Below, piece by piece: positions 8,524 to 16,428 of a stretch of DNA of 64,000 nucleotides (positions are counted from its first letter, which is position 1; each line of letters opens with the position of its first letter). Location of the stretch: assembly GCA_963682005.1 (NCBI GenBank), contig OY820914.1:1116001-1180000 (forward strand), in the 5' to 3' direction. Source of the stretch: CAIYUC01 sp963682005 (GTDB taxonomy: Bacteria > Bacteroidota > Bacteroidia > Bacteroidales > FEN-979). Under the pieces are notes generated by a model, which saw only the letters and a program-made list of their open reading frames with translations, was not told where the DNA came from and did no database searches. A program made the translations under genes and the position numbers.

Positions 8524-9330
8524 ATGAAATACAAAATTTTACATATGAAATTATTCCTGGTCTGCTTTATTATTCTGACACTGGGAACTGCCTGTTCGAA
8601 GGAGTATGAAAGCACCTCAAATACAGATAATGCCTCATTCTCGGTAAAGATTGGTGATAGTCACGGAGCATATGATGCTGTTAATGTTGAAATACTCCGG
8701 CTGGAGGCAAATATTAACGGCAACTGGATTGAATACCCGGTTGTAACACCCGGCATTTATAACCTTTTGCAGTTTGCAAACGGGAATACATTAATCCTTT
8801 TAGGCAAAACATGGGTAGCGTCGGGTTCAATGTCGGAACTCAGGCTTATTCTCGGCACTAACAATTCTGTTGTGGCCGATGGCATTACATATGAACTGCA
8901 AACCCCGTCAGGACAAACAAGCGGTTATAAAGTCAAAATGAATCCTCAGCCGCTTGTATCCGGACTTGCTTATGGACTTGTCCTTGATTTCGATGTCAGT
9001 GTCTCTGTACATCCCACCGGAAATGGCAAATACATGCTGAAGCCGGTCGTAAGAGGCTATCTTGAAACTACTATCGGGAAAATTTCAGGTACAATATCCC
9101 CCGTCAATTGCGCCTACTATGTGATGGCCATGAATGCAGCCGATACTGCTGGTACGTATATCAACCAATTCAATGGCACATTCCTGATCAATGCCGTTTT
9201 TCCAGGCACCTACAATGTAACGTTCTTTGCCAATAATGGGTACTCCGATTATATTGTTTCCAACCTGGTGGTGACCGCAGGCCAAACATGCAATATGGGG
9301 ATCATTAGCTTCCAACCCGGTTTACATTGA
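8524..9330 (+). CDS. DUF4382-type lipoprotein
   Basis: About 268 residues from ATG 8524; a TTG upstream at 8431 is in frame but would add 31 unlikely residues before the signal peptide. The signal MKLFLVCFIILTLGTAC has a lipobox GTAC. The mature part matches the DUF4382 pattern: FSVKIGDSHGAYDAVNVEILRL near the N-terminus, then LLQFANGN and LRLILG, followed by an Ig/carboxypeptidase-regulatory-like repeat (GKISGTISP...VFPGTYNV). DUF4382 proteins are surface or periplasmic lipoproteins of unknown function, common in Bacteroidota. The gene stands alone. Confidence 0.8.
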   Translation: MKYKILHMKLFLVCFIILTLGTACSKEYESTSNTDNASFSVKIGDSHGAYDAVNVEILRLEANINGNWIEYPVVTPGIYNLLQFANGNTLILLGKTWVASGSMSELRLILGTNNSVVADGITYELQTPSGQTSGYKVKMNPQPLVSGLAYGLVLDFDVSVSVHPTGNGKYMLKPVVRGYLETTIGKISGTISPVNCAYYVMAMNAADTAGTYINQFNGTFLINAVFPGTYNVTFFANNGYSDYIVSNLVVTAGQTCNMGIISFQPGLH

Positions 9331-9434
9331 AAACGTGATAGAAAATGCCTCCGCTGAATGTTGAAATGGCGGATGGCTCATCCGTGAGGGCTGTGGGTGT
9401 GATTTGAAGATCTGCAGGAATTCATTTTTTTGTA

Positions 9435-9465
9435 TTGACAGATTTGTATCTTTTTCGTAGGTTTG
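9435..9465 (+). promoter_or_regulatory. Bacteroidota-type promoter of the outer-membrane barrel gene
   Basis: A TTG at 9435-9437 and a perfect -7 box TAGGTTTG at 9458-9465 are separated by 20 bases, matching the -33 TTG / -7 TAnnTTTG pattern of Bacteroidota primary sigma promoters. Transcription would begin near 9471, giving a leader of about 58 bases before the ATG at 9529. Confidence 0.6.
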
Positions 9466-9528
9466 TTTCTTGTTTCCGGGGATCTTTCCCCCTTAAGAAG
9501 ACCATAAACAATTAAAAACAGAAGACCT

Positions 9529-10173
9529 ATGAAAACAAGTTTACGATTATTGATCTGTACGGTAACGGTCATCCTTCTTGCATGTTCGCATCATTCTTAT
9601 GGCCAGTTTGCACTCGGCTTCAGGATCGGTTATAATGCCAATAAACTTACAACAAACGTTGATTCCATAAAATCCGATTTTAACAGCGGATTTCATGTCG
9701 GCGTATGGTCTCATTTCGGGAAGCGTTTGTATTTTGCCCCGGAACTCCGTTATACCTTAAGTGGCGGCCTCTTTACCGAGGAAGGAAATGTATCCACGCA
9801 AGGCTGGAAGCAGAAAGTCACCGTCGGAAGTCTCGATGTTCCGTTAATGCTTGGATTCAAGATCGTCCATTCAAAAATGATTACCTGGAGGATAGAAGCC
9901 GGCCCCATGATGTCCATTGTGGTCAATGAAAAGGTTAAAGACGTGAATTCGGTGACAGGACCGTTAACTGCGGAGAATATCAATAAGGCCAACTGGTACA
10001 TCATGGCAGGAACGGGCATTGATGTCCTGTTCATGAACCTGGATATCCGCTACCAGTATGGCCTGAACGCCATCGTCTCGGATGTCACAAAGGATGGAAA
10101 AACGTACAATGTTGACGCAAAGAACAGCCTGATCTCCGTATCCCTCGGATTCAAGATCTTCGGTTCGAAATAA
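9529..10173 (+). CDS. PorT-like outer-membrane beta-barrel protein
   Basis: 214 residues. A signal peptide (MKTSLRLLICTVTVILLACSHHSYGQ, cleavage before FALG) is followed by alternating beta strands of an eight-stranded type barrel: LGFRIGYNANKL, GFHVGVWSHFG, LYFAPELRYTLSG, LDVPLMLGFKI, RIEAGPMMSIVV, WYIMAGTGIDVLFMNLDIRYQYGLN and the last strand SLISVSLGFKIFGSK ending in an aromatic-rich strand. This pattern is that of the Bacteroidota outer-membrane beta-barrel (PorT/OMP_b-brl_2) family. It has its own promoter and is the last gene before tRNA-Asn. Role unknown. Confidence 0.82.
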   Translation: MKTSLRLLICTVTVILLACSHHSYGQFALGFRIGYNANKLTTNVDSIKSDFNSGFHVGVWSHFGKRLYFAPELRYTLSGGLFTEEGNVSTQGWKQKVTVGSLDVPLMLGFKIVHSKMITWRIEAGPMMSIVVNEKVKDVNSVTGPLTAENINKANWYIMAGTGIDVLFMNLDIRYQYGLNAIVSDVTKDGKTYNVDAKNSLISVSLGFKIFGSK

Positions 10174-10330
10174 AGCGTTCGGAAATCCATGTGGTACGGG
10201 GCCCGGGAAATCCCGCGGACTGTTGTGTTTCCTGATCCCTTCCACCGCTTTGATCATTACCGGAAGCGGCGACAAACGGGGGTTTGCACATCATCAAACC
10301 TCCATAAAGGAAAATAATTCCCGCGACACC

Positions 10331-10360
10331 TTGCTTTTTAAGAACTTATTTGTAATTTTG
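10331..10360 (+). promoter_or_regulatory. promoter of tRNA-Asn
   Basis: TTG at 10331-10333, a 19-base spacer and a perfect TAATTTTG at 10353-10360 fit the Bacteroidota consensus exactly. The expected start point near 10367 lies a few bases before the mature tRNA end. Confidence 0.75.
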
Positions 10361-10373
10361 CCGTCCCTAAAAT

Positions 10374-10447
10374 TCCTCCTTAGCTCAGCTGGTTAGAGCA
10401 TCTGACTGTTAATCAGAGGGTCGCTGGTTCAAGTCCAGCAGGGGGAG
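10374..10447 (+). tRNA. tRNA-Asn (anticodon GTT)
   Basis: A 74-base cloverleaf. The acceptor stem pairs TCCTCCT with AGGGGGA (one T-G pair). The D arm is GCTCAGCTGGTTAGAGC, the anticodon stem TCTGA/TCAGA encloses the loop CTGTTAA with anticodon GTT, and the T arm is GCTGG TTCAAGT CCAGC. The discriminator is G and CCA is not encoded. The 3' 43 bases are part of the attachment site of the adjacent integrative island, yet the gene is intact. Confidence 0.96.
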
Positions 10448-10448
10448 C
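10405..10448 (+). repeat. attL: left 44-bp attachment repeat inside tRNA-Asn
   Basis: The stretch from the anticodon loop to one base past the tRNA end recurs exactly at 25856-25899. Bases flanking the two copies differ on both sides. This is the classic footprint of site-specific integration into a tRNA 3' end. Confidence 0.9.
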
Positions 10449-10457
10449 TTCCAAATC

Positions 10458-10493
10458 AACCACTTATCGACTTAATTCGGTAGGTGGTTTTTT
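10458..10493 (+). terminator. rho-independent terminator after tRNA-Asn
   Basis: AACCAC at 10458-10463 pairs with GTGGTT at 10484-10489 with further internal pairs (TA, CGA/TCG), followed by a run of T. It lies inside the island, so it replaces the chromosomal terminator that now lies beyond attR. Confidence 0.65.
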
Positions 10494-10564
10494 CATTTAT
10501 GAATAAACTTATGAAACCAATCGCCCTTTTTGTTTCTTTTTTGACTGTTTTACTGCAAATTAAG

Positions 10565-11440
10565 CTAATCTATCCCTGCCGGCATTGCTTCAAATATCTT
10601 ATTTGCCATCCATTCGTTTTCTATTGAAAAGGAGAAACTGCCATTAGTATCCTTACATTTCGTGAGCATCTTTCTTTTACCATTAATTTCTACGGTATAG
10701 TTGATGCCAATTTTATAAGGTGTAACTTTCACAATTTCATATATTAGCGTTTTGTTATTCCGAAACTCAACAATAATACGGCTAATTGTTTCGCGAATGC
10801 AAGTCTTTTCCTTAATTGGGTGTTTCGCACCATAATTAAGTCCTTTGGATATATTCATCCATTCATTTGAGATATATTGAAAATAGGAATTACTATCGGG
10901 GCGGTCCAATATGTCTACAAGCAATTTGTTTTCTTCACCGACATCTTGACTCTCTACTTGGGCAGTTTCGACCCTTCCTGATTTGTTACTTTGACTATTT
11001 GTAGACTCCTTATTAAAGGCGCCCGAATTTAATAATAGAATATTGGTATAATACGCCCACCATTGCATTAAGGAACATTCACGTCCATTAACAGTTATAG
11101 CACCTTGTTTAACATATCCGGTTGATTTATTGTAAATAAATTGAATTCTTATAGTGTTGTATACAAGAGTATCCTTTTTAGTAATATTTACCTCAACAAC
11201 TCTTACCTCATCAGAGAAATTCCCGTCAGGTTTGAATGATGACCATTTAGCTGTTCCTAAAACGCCAACAATATCCTGAACAACTTCCTCTACTGTTTTG
11301 TTATACATTGCTCCTAAATCTGATGATGCCTTTTTAACCGCCCTGATATCAGAATAACCCTGAGAACAATGAGTAAGAATTATGACAAGAAGGAGTCCCG
11401 TAAATCCTATAGTCGGTAAAGTAATCCTACTTTTTTTCAT
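10565..11440 (-). CDS. unknown lipoprotein of the island
   Basis: 291 residues. The signal MKKSRITLPTIGFTGLLLVIILTHCSQ has a lipobox-like LTHC, so a lipoprotein is likely. The mature part is mixed alpha/beta, with the strands VRVVEVNITKKDTLVYNTIRIQF and a later, weakly similar stretch RIIVEFRNNKTLIYEIVKV, which suggests two copies of one fold around a polar Ser/Gln/Glu linker at about 150-180. I recognise no family. The start lies 110 bases downstream, on the same strand, of the structured RNA and its terminator at 11550-11690, so this gene could be controlled by readthrough. Confidence 0.65.
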   Translation of the reverse strand: MKKSRITLPTIGFTGLLLVIILTHCSQGYSDIRAVKKASSDLGAMYNKTVEEVVQDIVGVLGTAKWSSFKPDGNFSDEVRVVEVNITKKDTLVYNTIRIQFIYNKSTGYVKQGAITVNGRECSLMQWWAYYTNILLLNSGAFNKESTNSQSNKSGRVETAQVESQDVGEENKLLVDILDRPDSNSYFQYISNEWMNISKGLNYGAKHPIKEKTCIRETISRIIVEFRNNKTLIYEIVKVTPYKIGINYTVEINGKRKMLTKCKDTNGSFSFSIENEWMANKIFEAMPAGID

Positions 11441-11549
11441 GAATTAAAAATTAAGATTTAACAAAATAATCCGGTCATCAACTTTTATGGTTAACATGTT
11501 TCAGTGCAGGTCACTGGGGAATATCAATTTGTTTCTCCTTTTTATGAAT

Positions 11550-11580
11550 AAAAAAAGCGTGGGTCTGACACCTACACGCT
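11550..11580 (-). terminator. rho-independent terminator of the structured RNA
   Basis: On the minus strand AGCGTG (11580-11575) pairs with CACGCT (11561-11556), with GGT/ACC inside, followed by seven T. The 3' arm CCCACGC can instead pair with GCGTGGG at 11627-11621 in the apical loop of the upstream RNA, so an antiterminated form is conceivable. Confidence 0.75.
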
Positions 11581-11690
11581 CCTGAGGCACTGGTATGCCC
11601 ACATCACGAAATAAGCGCAGCCCACGCATAGCATGAGCTGTTAGCATATTTCCCTGTGATGCTCGAAATTTACCAGTTTTCAGGAGCAAG
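11550..11690 (-). ncRNA. candidate structured RNA with intrinsic terminator
   Basis: Read on the minus strand, 11687-11578 folds into one long rod. Four consecutive helices are visible: GCTCCTGA/TCAGGAGC (11680-11687 with 11578-11585), ACTGGTA/TACCAGT (11671-11677 with 11589-11595), CATCAC/GTGATG (11656-11661 with 11602-11607) and GAAATA/TATTTC (11647-11652 with 11608-11613). They are separated by internal loops and capped by a 33-base apical region. A terminator hairpin follows at once. One minus-strand frame of 84 codons spans it, but its composition and the pairing make an RNA more likely. It could be an sRNA or a leader of the lipoprotein gene 110 bases downstream. Family not recognised. 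Confidence 0.6.
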
Positions 11691-11874
11691 AAAACACCCA
11701 ACAGTTTAAGTATTTGTAATTTAAGAACGAGTAGATTCCCCTTTGCGGAAATCAAGTACTAAATTCGAAAATAATCTTAAGAATCTGTAAATAAAAGCAA
11801 ATAATTTAATAAATAATTCTAGTTCATATAATAATTACTACATTTACAATATGATATAACATAAAAGAAAGAAC

Positions 11875-12036
11875 ATGACTAAAAAATCAACTGTCTCAAA
11901 AACGGTGACACATAGAAGTGCAAAGACTGGTCGCTATGTGACAAAAAAATATGCAGATGCTCACCCAGCAACCACAGTAAAAGAAACAAGTAAAAAACAA
12001 GGCCGAACAGGAGGAGGCGGAGCACATAAATCTTAG
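11875..12036 (+). CDS. small basic conserved protein
   Basis: 53 residues, beginning MTKKSTVSKTVTHRSAKTGR. The pattern HRSAKTGRYVTKKYADAHP followed by TTVKET is one I recall from short, basic proteins found in many bacteria, often on mobile DNA, with no assigned function. The tail GRTGGGGAHKS is glycine-rich. The start follows a purine-rich AAAGAAAG. It ends 15 bases before a small membrane protein gene, and the two are probably co-transcribed. Confidence 0.7.
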   Translation: MTKKSTVSKTVTHRSAKTGRYVTKKYADAHPATTVKETSKKQGRTGGGGAHKS

Positions 12037-12051
12037 AGAAAGTAAAATAAC

Positions 12052-12444
12052 ATGGCACTTAAAGATTTTCAAACCCAGGCTGAATATTTTTCAGGAAAAG
12101 CGAGTGAAATCACTCGCCAGATAGTATTTGCAGCAATTGCAATTATTTGGATATTTAGAAATCCAAGTCCCGGTCAGATTATTCCTAAGGAATTACTACT
12201 ACCATTGTACTTATTATTTGCTACCTTGGCGCTTGATCTTATCCATTATATAATAGGATCAGTTATCTGGGGGATATTTTGCGAAGTGAAAGAACGATCT
12301 GTTAACCAAGGGAAAATAACTGCGGAAAATGTAGATGCTCCTAATATTCTTAGCTATTTTGTGACATTCTTTTTCTTTTTAAAGATTATCGTTTTAGGAT
12401 TTGCAATATATTTTCTTTCTGCTTATTTCTTACCTCTATTGTAA
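12052..12444 (+). CDS. small island membrane protein
   Basis: 130 residues with three hydrophobic helices: about 22-35 (QIVFAAIAIIWIF), 48-72 (LLLPLYLLFATLALDLIHYIIGSV) and 102-128 (LSYFVTFFFFLKIIVLGFAIYFLSAYF). The N-terminus is amphipathic and probably cytoplasmic. I do not recognise the family. Preceded by the small basic protein gene at 15 bases, so a two-gene unit. Small multi-helix membrane proteins are common partners in island defence or toxin modules, but nothing here proves such a role. Confidence 0.7.
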   Translation: MALKDFQTQAEYFSGKASEITRQIVFAAIAIIWIFRNPSPGQIIPKELLLPLYLLFATLALDLIHYIIGSVIWGIFCEVKERSVNQGKITAENVDAPNILSYFVTFFFFLKIIVLGFAIYFLSAYFLPLL

Positions 12445-12568
12445 AGTTTAATAAACATTAGAATTGAAACTGCTTCATATTTCCATCAAACCTCAGGAAT
12501 TAAAATTCTAAACACTAAACCCCGCGTGGTGGCTTAAATCTTGTTGGGACTGTAGTTATGAAAAAAAT

Positions 12569-12898
12569 TTAATCAATTCCACTCCAACGAAATGCTCTTC
12601 TGAATCCTTGAATCATAGCTTCTTTAACAGTTGATGCATAAAATTCCCCCTTTTTAATTATTTGTGTTTTATCATATTGTTGATCAAATGGCAAATGGTA
12701 AATTTTTTCTCCTGAGTTTGAAATATTACATTTAATAATTGGATACCTTAGCAATGTTTTTTCTTGAATTACTTTTATTCCTAAAGCATCTGCAAATCGT
12801 TTAGCCGTATCAGATAATCTAGTGGTGGTAATAAATGTACCACTTATTTCGCCTGAAATCATTAAGTCAGGAAATAATGTTAGGCTTTTTCTTGCACT
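12569..12898 (-). pseudogene. C-terminal fragment of an Mrr-like nuclease gene split by an IS5-type element
   Basis: Coding sequence resumes at the left edge of the IS. Removing 12900-14374 and one copy of the 7-bp duplication joins the N-terminal part (ending KDHFSA) to RKSLTLFPDLMISGE in the same frame. The restored protein is about 400 residues. This fragment supplies the last 107, including the closing FYASTVKEAMIQGFRRAFRW. The only internal start is the ATG at 12862, so an independent product is unlikely. Confidence 0.85.
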
Positions 12899-12899
12899 A
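12893..12899. repeat. left target-site duplication of the IS5-type element
   Basis: TGCACTA, repeated at 14375-14381 on the other side of the element. Confidence 0.85.
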
Positions 12900-14374
12900 G
12901 TTGATCCTTATTAATTCAATTTTTTTAATGATTCAATAGCATCGGATTTTTACCGGGAGCAATATTTGATCTCCAAAGAGTATCCGAAAAATGAAAACAA
13001 AAATTTCTTGTCGTTTTAACCGCATCCACTTCATCATGTTGTATGCGGCAGCTGCCAGTAACGTGTTAATTCCGTCTCCAGTCGTGCCCTTCAAGTAATT
13101 CTTTAACATTCTGTGATCGTATTTCAGATGTGAGATCAATCCTTCAACCCCGGCTCTCGATCTGCATTCGGCCTTCCGTTTTCTCTTTTTGTAGTAACTC
13201 TCCTTTTTCATGGGGTTTGGCATTATAACCTCCGTGATTCCGATCCGCTCCCTTCCCCGATATCCCCGGTCCACGATTGCCTTTTTAATCTTTCCCTGGG
13301 TGTACTCTTTTACCTGATTTAATTGGGGTTCCAGGGTGTGACCATCATAAGCATTGCCCTCAATGGCCATAGCACCAACAATGATCCCGGACTTTCGAGT
13401 ATAGGCAAAGGAACTCTTGTTACCAAATTCATAAGGCTTATGCTCTTTCCCTTTTGCAATGCACAGTACATCAGGTTCATGAATGCTATAAATCTTATTC
13501 TTGTCATCTCGCTGTTGAATCAGAACCTTATAAATGACCGTTAGTCGATCAAAGTATTCCTGCTTGGGGATAGGATTCATCTGCGTGACCAGGTCATCAT
13601 AGATCTTACACGCGATCCGATGGAGCTTTCGTTGCAAGCGCATTTGTCGTTTGAAGTTCTTCGGCTTTCTGGCAAAACGAAGCTGGTACTTGATTTTCTG
13701 AATCTCCCTCGTGTAGGTCCGTTTGAGCGTTTTACCTTCTGCCTTAGCGATTCTCTTGCAGTGTTCGATGGCTTTCTCGTAGAGTTTGCGATCAGTCGGA
13801 TGGGTGATGTTTTTCTCTTGGACCGTCGTGTCCACCCGTATTTCCCGGGCTTCCTTGCGGATCATGTCCTGGCCGAACAGGTCAATGCTTTGCCTGAAGA
13901 TCTTTTCCATGCCTTCTTTGCCAATGCGGTGACGAAAATGGACAAAGTCGCTGGGATCGAATGGCAGACGGTATTGAAAATAGATCTCTCCGCAAAAGAG
14001 CTGCCAGTAGGGGTTCTCCAAGTAACGTTCCACCACCGTTTCATCACCCAGGTTGTACATTTGCTTCAGCAGCAAAAGCCCGACTATGGTCCTGATCGGG
14101 ATTGAAGGTCTGCCAACGGTTCCGTAAAGCGGCTCAAATTCCTTTTCAAGGCCAGCCCAATCGATTTTCTTGGCTAAAAGACATAGTTCGTGTTCAGGAT
14201 TGATGAAGCTTGTGAGCACCGTTTTGAACATCTCGAGCTGTGGTTGCTTCGGTAATTTTTTCAACATGATTTGCAGGGTTTTGATCAAATTTACCCAAAA
14301 TCTTAACACGATTCACAATTTCAAAGAACATAAGTTATTAACATTCAATATGTTAATAATTATTAAGGATCAAC
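12900..14374 (-). mobile_element. IS5-type insertion sequence
   Basis: 1,475 bp. Ends are imperfect inverted repeats GTTGATCCTTATTAATT / AATTATTAAGGATCAAC. The flanks carry the direct repeat TGCACTA (12893-12899 and 14375-14381); if the inverted repeats are taken one base longer, the duplication is GCACT. The single gene is a DDE transposase. The element interrupts an Mrr-like nuclease gene, and excision restores the frame. Confidence 0.92.
12933..14267 (-). CDS. IS5 family transposase
   Basis: 444 residues from ATG 14267; a GTG at 14309 is in frame but adds an unlikely 14 residues. N-terminal region with the IS5-type LFCGEIYFQYRLPFDPSDF segment and DFVHFRHRIG. Catalytic DDE candidates: D in RVDTTVQEKN, D in AIVDRGYRG, and E in RAGVEGLISHLK. 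A basic lysine/arginine-rich insertion lies between the first two (about 175-235). The long length and this insertion fit the larger IS5 group members. Intact, so the element may still be active. Confidence 0.92.
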   Translation of the reverse strand: MLKKLPKQPQLEMFKTVLTSFINPEHELCLLAKKIDWAGLEKEFEPLYGTVGRPSIPIRTIVGLLLLKQMYNLGDETVVERYLENPYWQLFCGEIYFQYRLPFDPSDFVHFRHRIGKEGMEKIFRQSIDLFGQDMIRKEAREIRVDTTVQEKNITHPTDRKLYEKAIEHCKRIAKAEGKTLKRTYTREIQKIKYQLRFARKPKNFKRQMRLQRKLHRIACKIYDDLVTQMNPIPKQEYFDRLTVIYKVLIQQRDDKNKIYSIHEPDVLCIAKGKEHKPYEFGNKSSFAYTRKSGIIVGAMAIEGNAYDGHTLEPQLNQVKEYTQGKIKKAIVDRGYRGRERIGITEVIMPNPMKKESYYKKRKRKAECRSRAGVEGLISHLKYDHRMLKNYLKGTTGDGINTLLAAAAYNMMKWMRLKRQEIFVFIFRILFGDQILLPVKIRCY

Positions 14375-15256
14375 TGCACTAAAATGATCTTTGTTTTCAA
14401 TAAAATACTTTACAGCCGTCCCGTAAAGTTGATTTATGTGTTTCTCATGGATAGTTTTATGACTAGCCCAACATTTACACTGAACAATTTCAATGAAATT
14501 GCCTTTTTTACAAATTAAATCTCTACCTAGATCCTCTAACCCTTTTACAATACCCTGATAATCTACTTTATAATTTTGCATCTCATAGAGATAACCAATA
14601 TACCGTTCATAATCTCTTCCAATCTGCCAGGGTGTCTTTTTTGATGACAAATATCTGTCTAGTGCTTTTTGATTTCTTTCTTCTTCTGAAAATTTTTCAT
14701 ATTCGGCTCTTTGTATATATTTTAAAACAGGGTCAGTTTGTTCGTCTTCTAAATCTTCTTCTTTTGAAAATGATTTTAATAAATCATCCAAATTTTCTCC
14801 CACATATTCGGTTAACCATGGGAATAGAGTTTCGTAATAATTCACGAAATTCTTTGCTACTTTTAATTGTTTCCGTAATACGGAACCTTCAGCACTTATA
14901 GCTCTTACAATATCAGCACTTTTTTGTGCAGGGTGACTTTTATTTTCAAGATATTCTGCTATTTCAAAATCAACAAATTTGTAATATTCAGATATTGCTT
15001 GAGCCATCCAAGGAAACCCGAGTGATTTTTCATTAAAAATTTTCTTTAATGCCTCTTCCTTGAATTTCAATTTCAGCATGTTTTTCTCAATTTCATCTGA
15101 AAAGGCAGTTTCCTTTTCTAACAATATCGTTTCTTTTTCATTGGTTATTCGTAAAATATCTTCATAGCTCGTAAAAAGTTCTTCACATTTTGCTCGAACT
15201 TCATTAATACGTTTGAGACTATCTGCAAGTATTTTATTCCGTCTTGTAAAATACAT
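14363..15256 (-). pseudogene. N-terminal fragment of Mrr-like restriction endonuclease (IS-disrupted)
   Basis: The first ~292 native residues of the split nuclease, followed by VDP and a stop read from the IS end. Residues 1-70 form a coiled coil; a middle helical region follows; at about 215-285 lies a PD-(D/E)xK nuclease core of Mrr type: GRDYERYIGYL, then LGRDLI and FIEIVQCKCW (the D...QxK signature), then HINQLYGTA. The gene starts one base after the stop of the upstream membrane protein gene, so the two formed an operon. Function inferred from family: cleavage of foreign or modified DNA. Now inactive unless the IS excises. Confidence 0.85.
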
Positions 15257-15257
15257 A

Positions 15258-15701
15258 TTATTCGGGATAGAATATTTTATGTAACACTAACTCCCTATTC
15301 ACCTGGTCTTTCGTCTGTATAGAACTCCATTTTGATGAAGAATAATTTTTTCGTAGTTCTTTTGATTTCTTTTCTTGATCTTCCCTATGCCAATAAATAT
15401 CTGACAATTCTCTTTTCCTCCATGTTGTTTTCTCCAATTTATCTAATTCTCTTAATTTTATTCCTATCCTTATTTCTTCTTTTGTCCAATCGTCCAGCAT
15501 CTTAAGCTTTTCAGTATATAATTGAATTTTGGTTTCAAGATCATCAGTTGAAAAACTATCAGCTTCTTGTATTAATTTCACTACTTTTTTTCTATTTATA
15601 ATTAAATCTAAAATTTCGCCAACAACGGTAATAATAATCCATATAGTCAGAGAAATTGAGATAGGCCACATTGAAAAATAAATGGTCCAGAATGTATCCA
15701 T
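15258..15701 (-). CDS. membrane-anchored coiled-coil protein paired with the Mrr-like nuclease
   Basis: 147 residues. One N-terminal membrane helix (about 4-33, FWTIYFSMWPISISLTIWII) is followed by a charged, helical cytoplasmic part with coiled-coil character (DDLETKIQLYTEKLKMLDDW, LRELDKLEKTTWRKREL). No known domain is recognised. Its stop is one base before the start of the nuclease gene. The pairing of a membrane anchor and a nuclease suggests a membrane-linked defence module, by inference only. It is still intact although its partner is broken. Confidence 0.68.
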   Translation of the reverse strand: MDTFWTIYFSMWPISISLTIWIIITVVGEILDLIINRKKVVKLIQEADSFSTDDLETKIQLYTEKLKMLDDWTKEEIRIGIKLRELDKLEKTTWRKRELSDIYWHREDQEKKSKELRKNYSSSKWSSIQTKDQVNRELVLHKIFYPE

Positions 15702-16330
15702 AGTACAATTAATAATGCAAGTAGCAAGGCCAGCAGCAGCTGTTTTCTACTTAAAACCTTACCAAATCACCTTCATTAAAATGCTTCTCTTTGTCCTTTG
15801 GGCAGGACTTCATTAAACCTCTAATATTCTAATTTTCTATTTCTTTTGATTCCACCCTACTAAAAGTAAAGTTTCTTTTTATCTGTTTTAAATAGCTCCA
15901 TCAGACGACATCAAACTGATTTACTATGCTTTAATCTGCAACAAAGCACCATTCTTTCCCATTTAAGCTTCATTATCCCGCCACCGTTATCTCCTTATAG
16001 TATAATACTGAGCATTCCTAGTAGATTTTATAGTAGTATTAACGGTGTTTTTTCCTTAATGCTTACAAACATCTATTAGACGGATTATACACGGTTTATT
16101 CCAGTGGTTCAAAGCAAACAATGCCGATAGGAGAATAATTAATTGGAATTTAACTCGATATAAAGCAGATAAAAAACTATCAAATTACTACGTTTCATAA
16201 TTAACTTGCCTTGACACTAGTGGCAACAATGCAGAATTTGGCCGGTTTTATGTTGACTTATCGTACCCATGTTTAGTAACCTCAAACGCCATCCCTTCTA
16301 AGATGGCACGCATTGCCGGCTGACGGTTTA
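15702..16330. other. non-coding AT-rich stretch before the IS91-like element
   Basis: No gene is visible on either strand. A small hairpin GCCATC/GATGGC lies near 16289-16309. Promoter signals for the minus-strand membrane protein gene should be here but no clear -33/-7 pair is seen. Confidence 0.4.
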
Positions 16331-16428
16331 TTGCACTAAATCCCGTCCCGGGATAACCCCGGGAACGGGATAGTGACAATTTTCCATAAATGTAGTATAA
16401 ATGAATTTCACCACAAAATCTTTATACT

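Noticed and set aside
11501..11755. 84-codon minus-strand open frame
   Set aside because: It spans the long RNA helices and runs through the terminator. No domain, and the sequence pairing explains its conservation better than coding.
13620..14105. 161-codon plus-strand frame
   Set aside because: Antisense shadow of the IS5-type transposase.
16331..16345. TTGCACTA at the left edge of IS91-like copy 1 and TGCACTG beyond its right edge as a target duplication
   Set aside because: TTGCACTA is part of the element, as copy 2 has it too, while the right flank of copy 2 differs; so it is coincidence.
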